Below, in pieces: positions 1-12,700 of a DNA stretch of 64,000 nucleotides. This stretch comes from Linepithema humile (taxonomy: Eukaryota > Arthropoda > Insecta > Hymenoptera > Formicidae). The notes under the pieces are model-generated. The model did not search any database and was not told the DNA's origin. It worked only from the letters and a program-made list of their open reading frames with translations. The stretch's first letter is position 1. Each line of letters starts with the position of its first letter. Position numbers and translations under genes: made by a program. The stretch lies in contig NC_090135.1 of NCBI RefSeq assembly GCF_040581485.1, forward strand, positions 8,859,001-8,923,000, read 5' to 3'.

Positions 1-3000
1 AAAAAAAAACCGATACTTAAAAATCGATGCAAGAGCACCGTTAAAGCGATTCGTGATTTTTAAATTATTTCAAAAGACTGAAAGCAAAAGCTTAACGTGT
101 TATCGCTGGAGTGTAAATATCGGAATCGCTACAACGATCAAAGCTACCTAAAGTTTCGAGTATCTTTTCAATTTCTTTTTTAATATTTCTCGATCGAATC
201 GTGAGCGAGCGTGCTCGGCTATCGCACAACAGATCGACGTTTCGACATCGTGCATTGCCAACACGTGATACGGGAGATTAAATTTGTATTCATCGATACG
301 CACGTGTCGGCGCGTGGACGCATCTACCTGCTTCAAAGTCAGCAATGTGCACCATATTGGCGCACGCACATATTACATACATGTGTCTGCGTACACCTAT
401 GTACACAAATGGCGAACACAAAAGGCGCGATTATGTGGGTGATCGTCTGCGTCGCGTGGAACGCGAAGTATTATTTGATCGCGAGTCACTAAGCTGGAAA
501 ATGATCGAAACGCATCGGCGGGTAGGAAGGAAAACAGTCGCCGAAAATTATCATAATAGAGCCGCTAGTGTACAAAATATGCGATGGAAATTTTTCGGCG
601 AGCTTTTAAATAAAATAAACGTAGCTATAATCATAAAAACAATTGCTTTATCGTAATGCGAAAGAAAAGACACAGAGATTACGCGCGCTCTATTCAAATT
701 GTATGGATCATCGTGGCCTTGACTCAGTTATTTATTTAGAATATCACTTTTGAAGATTGAATTTTCAACAAGCGTTGCGTAGTAGAGAAATTCTTGACAA
801 TTTCCGGCAGAAACGTTTCGTTTCGCCGGTTTCCTTGGAGTTTGTATGCCTCGTTTCTTTGTCGGTAGGACCGAAGGGAATTCCTTTGCGCGGGATCTCG
901 CAGTGCTCTTTGATATCGCGATATTGAATGCTGGAACATTCATAACAGGTGCGTCCGCCCGTAACTTTGTATTCGCCGATTTGTGTGCGTTTGAGGTTTC
1001 AAACGGAAACATCCCGTCGTGCATTTCTTAGGAATATGATAAACGCGGCATGCGATTTCTTCGCGAATGTAACCAAAGTTTGCGCAAAAGTCGATTAATA
1101 AATTACATTAATTAATATAATTTCAACATCTGTCCTGTTTTTATTTGCGCAAATAATCGTTAATAAATTCATGAAGACGTGAAATATTGAATAGAGCTAA
1201 TAATAATCACAAATTTCTCTCCGTCGTTCTATTAGCGATAAGAATTTATCGACGAGATATAATAATCCAGTGCGGTCAATGTAGCAATCCCTATATCAAT
1301 TCTTCACACAAGAATCCTGAATAGAAGCGCCGGCGTATAATCCTCGTGGGAGGACGTTCTAATTCAATATGTCCTGCGACACCGCGAATGCCGGATAATG
1401 CGCCATAAGTGTCACTGGCCGGGACGATTTATGCGAGTCGCGTACATATGCGTTTTCGCCAGCGTACATGTGAAGCTAATACGACGAGGGGCGCCGCGAA
1501 AATAGTGAGGTTAGGGATGGCTTAGTAAATGGTGTGTCGAATAACCCGAACAATATTGCTGTGTTTGCCATGTTATTCCGGAGTCACCCTCTGGTGTTTG
1601 CGGCGAAATGTAGCACGAGTAACGGGATGAAATTTCAACGAAATTTCCAAAACTTTCCAAAAGTCATTCAGTCACATTCTCAAGTGTATTGTAAAGCACA
1701 AGTTACTAAATGTAAAATATCGAGTTCAAAAAAGGTTAATGATTTTCTCAGAAACTATTCTCTTCAAATACTTCTTTTGTTTTTGCCGCATAAGTACCTA
1801 AGCTCTCGTTCGGAGAAAGAAAGGTGGCTTTCGACCTGTGCAATATTGCATCCGGCGTACGTCGATGATCCCGGAGATTCGGGAGGTTTAATTTGTAATT
1901 AATAGTCGCTCATCGGTGCATACGAGCTCGAGAGGGGGCGCCGGTCGACCGGGCTTACAACGAGTTCAAGTATATTGGATTCCAGACAGCGAGGGGTCTG
2001 ACCCTTCCCCCCATTGATAAGGGTCATCACAATGCTCGTCCCTCGCGCGCATCATCCCCCGCCGGTGAAGGGACGGCTAGGGTCGAGTCCTCACTTTTTG
2101 CAGAGCGAGGGTGTCCGATTTAATTTAATCTCGATGCCCTTGTTTCTGAACATCGGAGTCGTGCTTTAAACGGTCGCACGGGGAAGGTGATCATCTTCGT
2201 TTTGTAATCGGTGTAACGGGAGTGAGCAGGGAATTCGCAGGAAAAGAAAGATAACGAAAGCGAGCCGATAATTCGAGATACCTAGATTTCGCGAATTTAC
2301 ACGAGAACTTTCTGCTTCTAATTCTGAATTCTTTCGAGCATAGAATCTGCAAAATAATAGTTTCCGCGAAATCTAAGAATCTAGATTTCACGCGTCCTGC
2401 ACCCCCTCGCGTAAAAGCTCGAAAGACAAACGCGGAAGTGTGGAGAATTGCAAGATCCAACCCGAAAAAATTAATAAGACTTTGCCTACAGCGAAAAGGA
2501 CGAAGGAGGCACACGGTGAATCCGGCGTGTTCGCCAATGCGACGAACCGTCTGGTTCGTTTCGTTCGTAGCGAAGCAGCCGAGAGATCGATATAACCAGC
2601 TGCTCGACCACTCCCTCCGTTTGCAGGCTGACCAATCGAGGATGACTGGCCATCCCCTGCTGGCCCGCGCGTCTCTCTTTTCCCTTCTTCTCGTGCAACG
2701 GTGAATTACATGACGTCATTGTACGACGCCATTTTCGAAGCGCGTGCCAGAAAGCATACGGGAGCATCGACGGATCACCGCCGGGTGAGAATTCTCTATG
2801 AAGAATGTCCTAAATCCGAAAGATTAAAAGAAACTCGTCGCAACCCCCCTTAGTTATTATAAATATCCTAAATTGGGTTTTAGTTTTTATAGAGATCTCA
2901 CGGATTAGATCTCGCATTAATTGGCCTCTGTCTCTCCCTTTTCTTATTTCTTAGATTTTATATCGAGTGTCTTTTCGAATTTTTAGATTTCTAACGACTG

Positions 3001-6000
3001 CCGGATTAATAAAACCACTTGAACTCTGAAGCCTTTCGAATTCATAGGGATGCTGCAAATGATACATTACATTCTTAGATTCCGCATACCTCAGAATCTA
3101 TTATTTTAGTTGCTATATGATTCAAATCATAGCTTCTTTAGATCCTGCTTCGGGTTCACCGCATTCCGAACGCAGTTCATTTATCAAAATGGTAAGAATG
3201 TTGATCTTGCTTATCTAAAACCAGATCACAGACCCGACCGGAGATTAAAGTCGCGCGAATATTTGTACCGCGAATAATTTATACTCTCATATGTTTTAAG
3301 TACATCGGCATTAATGGATGTTGAACATCATTTTTATCTCGGAGGCAATTAATCTTCCCGAGAAATTGAACTAATTTGTTTAAGACCTAATCAAAAATTG
3401 TGCACGTGGTGAATGAATAATTCTTCCCGTCTCATATCATATTCGTCAATCTACTTTCTGAAAATTAATGATCTGCCCGGACAGCATACAGTTTCGCACG
3501 TTATTGTATTATAAATTTTTTCAGACGTGGATCATATTTTACCCAGTCGTGCGTTTATTCAAATTTATTTAGATCTAATGCAAAATATTATTTATAGTAT
3601 TTAATTATTTAATCTGAAGTTGTTGAGTAATAATTTCGATCATTTTTCGAGACAGAAAGTCATTAATAATAAATATAAATGATTCATTCTTATCAGATTT
3701 GAAAAATTCGATTTAAATTGCTTTCGAATTAAACGATTCGAGTAATTCGTTCCGCGATATCAACATTGTCGAATCAACGTTGTTCAAAGACGAAGCTAAT
3801 GTGAAGGCTTCCCACGAGGAAACGCGGCGGCAGGCCACAAAATAAAAGCGGCATGACGCACACACGTCCCGTCGTCGCGGAGGCATTGCCATGTTAAGAC
3901 GTGGACGCGTCATCCGGTAATTGCGATTTATTTCTCTTAATCGCCGCGTAAATGGCAGCCGATTTATGCGGTTCGAGTTAATTTCACGCAATTATATAAT
4001 TACCGAGCGCAGCGGCCATCGCGCAGGCAGCGAGCCTAATCGGTTTGCGGAGCAGAACGTCGTAATGGCGGCACTTAAATTTAAAGATACTTCTGTAACT
4101 TAACGTGCAACGACTCACCACCGCCCGATTCAAGCTCGTTTCGTCCTCCATTATCCTTCGCGAGTCCTTTGAGCTTTCAAATGCGAGCTTTTGTTAAGTT
4201 CTTAACAGTCGCCGGTCGAAGTTTGTTTTCGCAAGTTGATAATAATTAGAACGCTTTTCTCAGCAATTTTGCTTTACATATTTTCGAATTGCTTTAAACA
4301 TTAAATATATAATTTATAAGTCAAATTTGTGAATATGTGAATAATGTTGTTGAAAAAAAGATTATAGCTGATTATGATCGAATTATCACATACTGAATAA
4401 TAAAATTATTTCTTGGGATCACTTCTATTATTTTTCTTTCAAATTCATTTCACGCCTGCATGTATGTATTCCTTTTTACGAACACAAAGTGTTAGATTCA
4501 TGACTTTTTATTCCATTAGATGGCCCGCCGCTCGAATGAGAAAGAACAGCAAGAAGAATGGCAGAGGGTTGGGATTCATTTTGCGGCACGATGCTTGGCG
4601 TATAGCAAAGTGAGGGTACAAAATCGATACTAGACCTCCTCTCCCTCCTCGAGATGGATGTCACTGTTTCCGCGCTTGGCAGCCATGCCTTTCGTCTAAG
4701 GAGAATGGAATTCAGGCAGCCTAGGATCTTAGCAGCCGCGGAAGTTAGATAGGATTCAAAGGATCTAAGAATTTGTGCGAAAGTAAGATTCGCTTCCGGA
4801 TTTCATTATATAATGTAAAGCGCGAGGAATGTAAAATCTGACGAAGAATTTAACGCTCAAAATCTAACGACGAGAAAAAAAAAACAGAAATATAAAATCT
4901 ATAGAATATGAAAAATAAGTTAAACGGAGGGTGCAAGTGTGATTTTAACTGAAACGCAAAATAAAAAGAGTTTAAAAATAAAAAAAAAAAGATGAAAATC
5001 AAAGTAGCGAAACTTGCAATACATCTTTGACCGCAACTGACGTGAAGCGAAAAATTGCGAAAACTACACGCGGAATTGTGACTACATCAAAGTGAATGTA
5101 AGCTGTACCAAAGTGCAGACAGATGGGAGTGGTCTCTGTAATCACGATGGGCGTGGTTTTTCACGGCTTGCTGCAGTTGCATCCCGTGGGGTGCAGCTAT
5201 GCGCAACCAGATTCTGTCACTTTTACCGAGGAGTAAATTATTCGTTTGAAATCAAGTGAGTTATGCAGAGAGTAATATAAACGTTGCATAAATTAAATAA
5301 TTTGCGTCGTGCAGATTTTGAATAAATCATCAAGATTATATTTATTTATTCTCATCGCGTGATTTAATTGTGATTTTTAATTTATCCGCAAAGCAAATTA
5401 TTTTCAAAAATAAACCACGGGAATACATTCTTCAGCGACTTTTCCTCGTGAAAAAGAAAACCCACGTCGGAGATGGAGAGAAATGCCATTTTTCTATGCC
5501 GCATAATTTAACGCTATTTTTCTGCCTCGCATAATTCATCGACGGAAGAGCGGCGCGTTCAAGAAACGAGGATGCGAGCGGCGGTATCCTGGCAGTGGCG
5601 GGAACGAGACGTTTTGCGGACGCACCCGCGGCTTTTTGTCCTGCGGACGATTTCGGTGGGTGAACGCGAGGCCGAAGGAGGACATCGTATGGATCGCGGC
5701 TCCCATTAAGCCCTTATTAATTGCGAGCATCTAAGGAACCGACCGATCTTTCTTGCGCTACCTGCGCGCCATTCCGTTGCTCAAGCAGAGCTCGTCCTGC
5801 TGTCGTTCGACACAGTCAGAACACGATAGAACCTTTGATGCGCCGTCGATATGCCGACGATTCTTATGCGGACATATCAGATGAGGCAGTGCGTATTGTG
5901 GCGGCGTGATAAATCAAGAATTGTTACTTTCTCCAAGAGTAAGCGCTTCATTGGGAACGTTTGTGAATTATTTTATTAATTATCTTGTGACTTTCTAAAT

Positions 6001-6561
6001 AATTGGATATTAAATTGAGAATTGTGAATGATATTCTGCAGGATATCTGCAGCAATTTAGCTCAGATTATATCAAAATCAAAGTTTTATTTAATTTGATT
6101 GCTAGCGCGATAGAAATTCTGCTTTACGACAGAAATAATATTAAAAAAATTTCTATTTGTTTACTTTTATATAAAAATTCCTATGCACTTATCTAATATT
6201 TTATTCTTCACTCTACTAGACGTAATAATTTTACGGCTAGCTTGTTCAACGACGAATGACTGCTGTTTACTAATAATTAATTATTTTTTGCAAAATGAAA
6301 AAGCAGCTGTTTAGCAGCAGCTGTCAAGTTCCGACAGCGGTAGAAACTAAACGTACATATTTGCATTTAGGTTGACTGTTTTGTCACATATGTTAGCCAG
6401 CTCCGTCCCGCACTCTCAAACAGTTAAGCAGAGAAATTCTTCTTTACACTTAAACGAATCGTACAGGTAAAGAGATATCTCGGAATGCTCTTAGAATGGA
6501 ACTACTCGTGGAGTTCATTCGCCGTTGATGAAACCAAACATGGAAAAGTCTACTTACTTAC
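1..6561. other. vg intron 5 or vg 3' side, no gene recognised
   Basis: AT-rich DNA left of the last vg exon found. I searched the minus strand by eye for the expected vg C-terminal exon and did not find it. Open frames here (for example 1534-1902 plus, 3713-3991 minus, 5536-5909) start at non-ATG codons or resemble nothing known, and look like chance. Two CAGCTG E-boxes lie 14 bp apart at 6304-6309 and 6318-6323, and an inverted CTGCAG pair lies at about 6037-6054. Confidence 0.5.
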
Positions 6562-6782
6562 CGGAGAGGGGTGCGTAGTGGCTATGTGGATAGGGCGGCG
6601 CCGAGGAAGCGTCGACGAGGGACTGCGACGGCGTCGCCGACGTCCACTCCTTGTAGGTTGCCGCGGCGTGCGCGTGATGCGCTGCGTGGTGAGACGTGTG
6701 ATGGCTAAGGCCGCGTGCACCACCCAGCAGAAGACCACCGTAGGCGCTCGCCGCCATATTGTGATGATGGTACTCGTGAACT
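6562..6782 (-). CDS. vg: vg coding exon 5, His/Ala-rich segment
   Basis: The acceptor is a long T-run followed by AG at 6783-6784, and the donor is CCG|GTAAGTAAG at 6561. The exon encodes VHEYHHHNMAASAYGGLLL and then a His/Ala-rich and Ser/Pro-rich stretch ending HSHYAPLS. Fly Vg has HAYHHNMAQYGSLL here. If the donor is skipped, translation stops after GK, giving a short isoform. The phase 1 donor implies at least one more exon carrying the C-terminus. Confidence 0.9.
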
Positions 6783-9700
6783 CTAAAAAAAAAAAAAAAG
6801 GAATTTGTTGTGAAATATTGTGGGAAGATCCGCGTGAATGTAAAATCACTGCGCTCGAAAATGGAGCACAGTTTTCGGGTCAGAGATTTAAATTAACTAC
6901 AAATGACGTAGCGCTTTGGCACGCGAAGATATATACATGTATTGGCAGCTGCATAAAAATAACATCGCATTCCTTATCTTGCCAATACAGTTGTCCCGAT
7001 TACAGCGTGTGGAGATCAGCGAGACATAAAGTAACATACGCCATCGGTAGTTGCAAATTTCATCTCAGTCGTGAAGAATAGCGCAAAAAAGATGTGCAAA
7101 TTAAAAAGGTTTTGGATGACACATCCTGAAGAAGGAAGAGGAAAGAAGAAAAAAAGAAGCGAAGAGGGATAGCGCGATGCTGTTTAAAAGCGAAAAAGAA
7201 GCTCACGAGCATGTGAAAAATACTGAAAACCGTCGGGAGCAGGTAACGCCGAGATCTTTAGCACTGATCCGGCCGCGGCCACTCGTATAAATTACGAGTG
7301 TGTCACCGTCGCCGTAGGAAGAAAACGGAAGGTATCGGCGACTCCTTTTTTTTTTCCCTCGTTCAATTTCTCCCTCCCCGTTCCACGTTTCCACGTGTAG
7401 CGCGTGTAACTCTCTTAAAACTTTATCATTCCTTTAGAAATGCTTTCTTCCTTCGACGGCATTCACTTCTTAATCGCGTATAGCGATTAAATTAGGTCGT
7501 ACTGAATATTGCCAACACGAAGATCGCAAAACGTAAATGCAGATTAATGTATAATCATAAAAAAAAGAAATATACTGAGTTAGAGAAAGTTAATCTGACA
7601 CGGCTGTGTAGCTCGTTCTATTAATTAATGTCCGAGTTGTAACATATTTAATGTACGTTTCTATTAAAAAAATCTTCAGCATCCGGAACCGATTTCACGT
7701 TTCTATGACGCGTAATTAGATGCCGGAGTTGTTCGGAGTTGCGCGCGTCTAACAATAAGAATCGTTAGAACGTAGATATTCTATCGCACAACATAAAGTA
7801 AAGAATGAAATTAAAAGTATAGCAAGGCTCAAATGATTAAAACAATCAACTAAAATTAACAGGAGCGCAAAGAGCCAGAATGCAAAATCTTTGTGCGAAA
7901 GATTATAAAATCATATTAGAAAGTACTGTATATTTACAAACGTCTTGGCCTGACATCAGGCCTTGTTCAGTGTATAATAACAACAATAAATTACAGTCGC
8001 ACGCAATAATTTAGCAAATAAAATAACGTGAATCATATTAAAACTTGAGATACGCATTCTGGCTCTTTTGTTAATTTTAGTTGATAGTAAAAAATGCCTA
8101 TTAAAAGACAAAAAAGGCCATATTATTGAAACAAATGGGAAACGGATGAGAAAAGAGAGAAAGAGAGAGTAAAAAAAAACAAAAACAAAAGCAATAACGA
8201 TCGGAAACACTGACCTGTGGTGATACTGCGGGTAATGCGGATGCCACGGATCCGTCGGATAGTCGTAGACATCACCGGGATGCTGACTATTCCAAAAGGA
8301 AGGAGGGAAGTTCCTCATGGACATGGGAGAGATATTTTCTGCAATAAAAAAGAAAACAGTTCGAGCGAGCTTTTAATGGCCCGCGCGAGAAAACGCGCGC
8401 CTACCAGAAATCCTTGAGAGAGAAAGCTTCATATGTTTTATTATTATTTTCACAAAACTTTTATTTCGATTTTGCACAACACTTTGTTTAAACAATACGT
8501 CATTAATGTCGACGTCAGTTTTTGATAAAGGGATTTGAAGGTGGTCATACATTGTTAAGGAAATGATTGCTGGGATAAAAGGATTAAAAGTAAGTCTTGT
8601 ATTGTTAAGGAAATGATTTTTGGGACAGATAGTGTCGTAAATACCAACGATCCCCAGAGATAAATTCCGATTGTTGTTCTTTTTTTCCCTCGGGAGAAGA
8701 CAATCTTTCCCCGGAAACGAGTTCCAAGCGGTCCCAGAAACCACTCTTAACTGGCCAAAATAAATAACGTCGCTCGATCGGCTAAATCATCGTAGTTTGT
8801 AACGGCGGAGTAAATTAGCAAGCAGTATGCCACTCCTAGCAGATAATCGAAGTGACTTCTAGAGATGAAATCGCGCGCGCGGTGAGGAAATTGAAGGGCA
8901 TAAATCGTGAGCTGCACGCGGTGGACCTCGCGTTAGTCCGCAACTCTCGGGCGCACATTTCGATTGGCTGGGAATGGGTTAAAAAAAAAATAGAGAAAAG
9001 AAGAAGAATCCAGCGTGAGCGAGAATCCAACCGTGCGGAGAGAATCGGAGGATACACGACAAGCTTCTGGCTTCGGAGTGGCCGCTTGTAAAACAACTGA
9101 GCGGTGCCCTTCTGCCTTCCGCCGATTCGATCCCGTGGGATCCGGTCTGCTCGTTTGGCGAGATCCTCCGAAGTCCGTGGGAACGACACGGAATATTTTA
9201 ATAAAGTTTCGCCGGTCAATTGATCTATTATTGACATATTTCAATAAAACTAATATATAATACAATGTCACACGTAGATCAATGACATACATTATTACAA
9301 TAGCAGGTAATATTGACAAACATAACGGCACTAATCTGATAATACAAATATGTTCAAGAATCTCGCGTCAAAGCGACCTCGCGCAGCGAGGCCGACCGCG
9401 CATCCAACACGAGCCGATTTAGGCGACAGAATAATACACGTAAGGTGGGGCACCGCGCAAGCGGCGAGGTATGAGACGCGTCGCTAGTTGACGCACCAAT
9501 AGTAAAATAGAAGAAAAGGTGGTTAGATTAGGCGACGATTCGCGTGAAAGAACCTGCGCGCGAGGTGGGGTGCTGCAACTCGAGTGGTCCGAGACGCGTC
9601 GTCTTGTTGACACGCCAATAATAAAATAGAAGAATGGGTCGTGGTTAGATTAGGCGACGATTCACGCGAAAGGATCTGCGCGCGAGGCGGGGCGCTGCAA

Positions 9701-12700
9701 CTGGAGTGGCCCGAGACGCGTCATTTTGTTGATAATGCTAATATAGTGGGGCGGAAGGACGTGCTGTTTAGATCAAACGGCTATTCTCGCGTTAGAATGG
9801 TGGGGTATTGCGAATCGAGTGGTTCGAGACGCTTCATTTTGTTGATATCGCCAATGGGGACGGAAGGAGGTCCTGTTTAGATTAAGAAAAGAAAAGATAG
9901 TGGGACGTCTTTCGCTCGAGTGGTTCGAGAGAGAGAAATGCGCTGTTTTTCTTTATATTTACCGTTCCTACACCTCAGTTAGATAATTTTCGAGATTGCA
10001 CTAATAAATAACTGACACGAAAGATTAGTTAACATTATGATACAAATAATTAACACGTTATTCTAGCAGCGCCAAGTTTTTCTCCATTAAACACTGAATA
10101 TGTCTCGCATTAAATGGAAGAATAAAATTTTATGCATACCAAATTTTTCATTTTTAGTTGACGCCAGTTTCTTATGTTTTGTAGGAATGCGTTAAGCAAC
10201 ACCGTTTTGCGTGTGTATAAAAATGTTCTGGAGCGCGCGTATTTAGCGTCCTTTTTTAAAAGATATTTTTAATATTAAGACATTGTGCGCGACATTCTGC
10301 ATTTTTACGAGTTACAATTGCCAGATGGAAGCAGATATCTTTTATTACATAGATTTTGACACGGAAGCAACGATGGCGGTTTTACGACACGACGATCTAA
10401 CCGGCAAATACCAGGCCTCACATAAACAAGCGAGTCATAACACACAGAATTACTACCTCAGATAGCGTGGTAATAACATCATGCCATTTATTAATTGCGC
10501 GCGAGAGCACGAGTTCGAAGTATCTACAAATGAGTCGTAAATTAAATTAATTCCCACTTGGTGGCGGATGAATTTTCGTTAAGCATGTACGAACAGCGGC
10601 AATTAGTACTGTATTTCGATATCTTTTTTTTTTTTGTTAATAGCCTGATATTCATTTAGAGCAAACGTAAAAATTATTATTGAAAAGTCATGGAAGTATC
10701 TTGACAAAATTGCATACAAGCTTCAAGAATTACTCGCAATTATATTCACATATGTTCTTTTAAAACGTAATTAAATAATAATTAAATACGCCATATATTG
10801 TCACCACGAATATGATCCTTTAATCCTCGGCAGACGCGAGGTACGGCCGGGAGCCTCGTGGGACTCGCTCGCAGCATCTTCTCCTTCTCCGCCTAGCATC
10901 CTACCTCGGTCTCGGTTCGCCGACTGTCCTTTATTTATTAACGCAATTAAAGAAACAGAGTGTCGACCGTTCACGGTCGGCTTTATTCTTTGCCGATGCC
11001 GCGACCGAAGAGAGAAAGGATATCGTTCCACGTGGAGGGAAACGGGCGGAGGAACGGGTAGGAAGGGTTGTCGAAGCCTGGTTCGCCAATAAGTACCCGC
11101 GTGTTCGGAACTTCAGAAAACGCCGACATTTTAATCGACGACTTGCGAATCTCGATACCGTTCTCACGGCGTCTTCGCCTTCGTCCTTAAATAGCGAAAT
11201 ATTTTTTCTAGCATACAATAGCGTCAGAGAAAAATCATTATTTATTTTTTATTAATTGGCATTTTAAACATTTTTGCTTCCCGATTTAAAAAATAATAAT
11301 AAAAAATCATACCGGCACGTTAAAAATTTTTTACGTCGATTTTATTTAACGGTAAACTGGTATTGTTATTTTATTATAAATTCTAATTTTTCTCTCGTCT
11401 GCGTACACAGCTCCGAAAATAATTGCCTATTTTCCAGCGCAATAAAACGACTTTTGTTTGCTTGAAACCGGAACTCGTCGTATTTTTCTATGCCAATTAC
11501 TCGAATTCCTTTTTAATTCCAAGAGTAACTCTTTCCCTTCGCGACCTCCATCTCTTCCCCTCTTTGTTTTGGCAGTGCGCGCGTTTAGGCTCAAAGTCGT
11601 TCAGTCCTTGTACGTACGTTACCCGGCATTCCGCGGCTAAAACTGTCTCTCGCGATGCCGACCCTCCACCCTCCTCTCCCCTCCTTCTCGCACAATGTCT
11701 TTCCTCGGTCCTCCTCCGCCCATCCCTCTTTTCCCAGCGCAGAAGCTCTTAATTTACCTTTCGCACGAGCACGGTCGCGGGAAGTTAACGCGTGGCAGAA
11801 GAGAGGAGGGCGAGGAACGAGAGTGGAAAAGGGAGGGGAGGGGGTAAGGTGTAACAATTAGGTCGTGTTGTCTTGAATTCTAAGCAGGCTACTGAACTGA
11901 ACCTCGGCACCGTGGTCGGGATAAATGCGGCCTTAAACGACACCGATATAGACGAGCTTGCCGATAGCTTGCCAAACCCTCTCGCGTGCTGACAATCCTC
12001 CCCCCTTTCCTCCACCCCCCCCCCACCACACCCCTCCGATCCGCACTTCTGCCTCTCGTCCTCTTTTGCGCTCGGGATGCTTCCCTCCGCTCTTTCCTCC
12101 TCGCTCCACCCGCGTTTTAAGTCGGTGCGAGTCGGTACGAGCGTGCTACAATTGTCACGAGGCTTGTTAGCCTTGTCGCCGGCTAATGGTGTACTTTATT
12201 GCCCGCCTCGCAAACACTTTGGCACTGCTCGACTTCATCGAGATTCAAGGAAGGATGGACCGCGAATTTCGAGCGCCGCGATTGGCACGACCAACGATGC
12301 GTACACTTCAATGTCAGAAATGTCATAATCACTTTTTTAATCGTACATATTTTGTATATATTTTTTATGAACGCAGTTTTCGACGCTTCTTCTAATTAGA
12401 ACTTCGTATGTGCAAAGTGACGTTTAAAAATTTAAAACGTTCCAGCTTTCTGATCTCTCAAGATTAAATAAAGTTCGTGTTTCCTTGAGGGAAAGTTTTA
12501 TTCGGAAGAACTGACCTTTTAACTTATCGTGAGCGAGGGCTCTCTGAAAATGTTCCTCCACTTCCGACGCCGCGTCGCCTCGATAATGCGTGAAGACGAC
12601 GCAATTCGCGTTAACGTACTGCGCCCTGCTCTCGCCATCGTCGGAGTCTTCAGTGGTATTAGCAGCGCCGACGCCTGCGACGTGAATGTTCGATGTGAAT

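Larger units (their letters stand above)
8339..12515 (-). other. vg: vg intron 3
   Basis: A 4.2 kb intron between the TDU exon and the NFPPSFWNS exon. It holds a two-copy 50 bp repeat (about 8545-8630), the ~115 bp tandem array (9430-9930), CpG-rich stretches at about 10.8-11.2 and 11.6-12.3 kb, a poly-C run near 12018, and a CGTGGGAA word (9176-9183) matching the Su(H) consensus. The ORFs in it look like chance products of composition. Confidence 0.7.

Noticed and set aside
1534..1902. Plus-strand frame of 122 codons ending DPGDSGGLICN, which resembles the serine protease GDSGG active-site block
   Set aside because: It starts at a non-ATG codon, has no other protease landmarks (no AAHC or DIAL-like block), and ends right after the motif. 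A chance match or very old fragment is more likely.
6485..7081. 198-codon plus-strand frame
   Set aside because: Its middle is the antisense of vg exon 5 (His/Ala codons read backwards as Arg/Val-rich sequence); the rest is intron.
10964..10986. Hairpin cgaccgt-tc-acggtcg followed by ctttattc, like a histone or bacterial-type terminator
   Set aside because: It does not match the histone stem-loop consensus, no gene ends here, and it lies within a vg intron.
11591..12399. Several overlapping frames on both strands
   Set aside because: Low-complexity Pro/Ser/Arg translations of a CpG-rich, poly-C-containing block in vg intron 3; open in many frames at once, which indicates composition and not coding.
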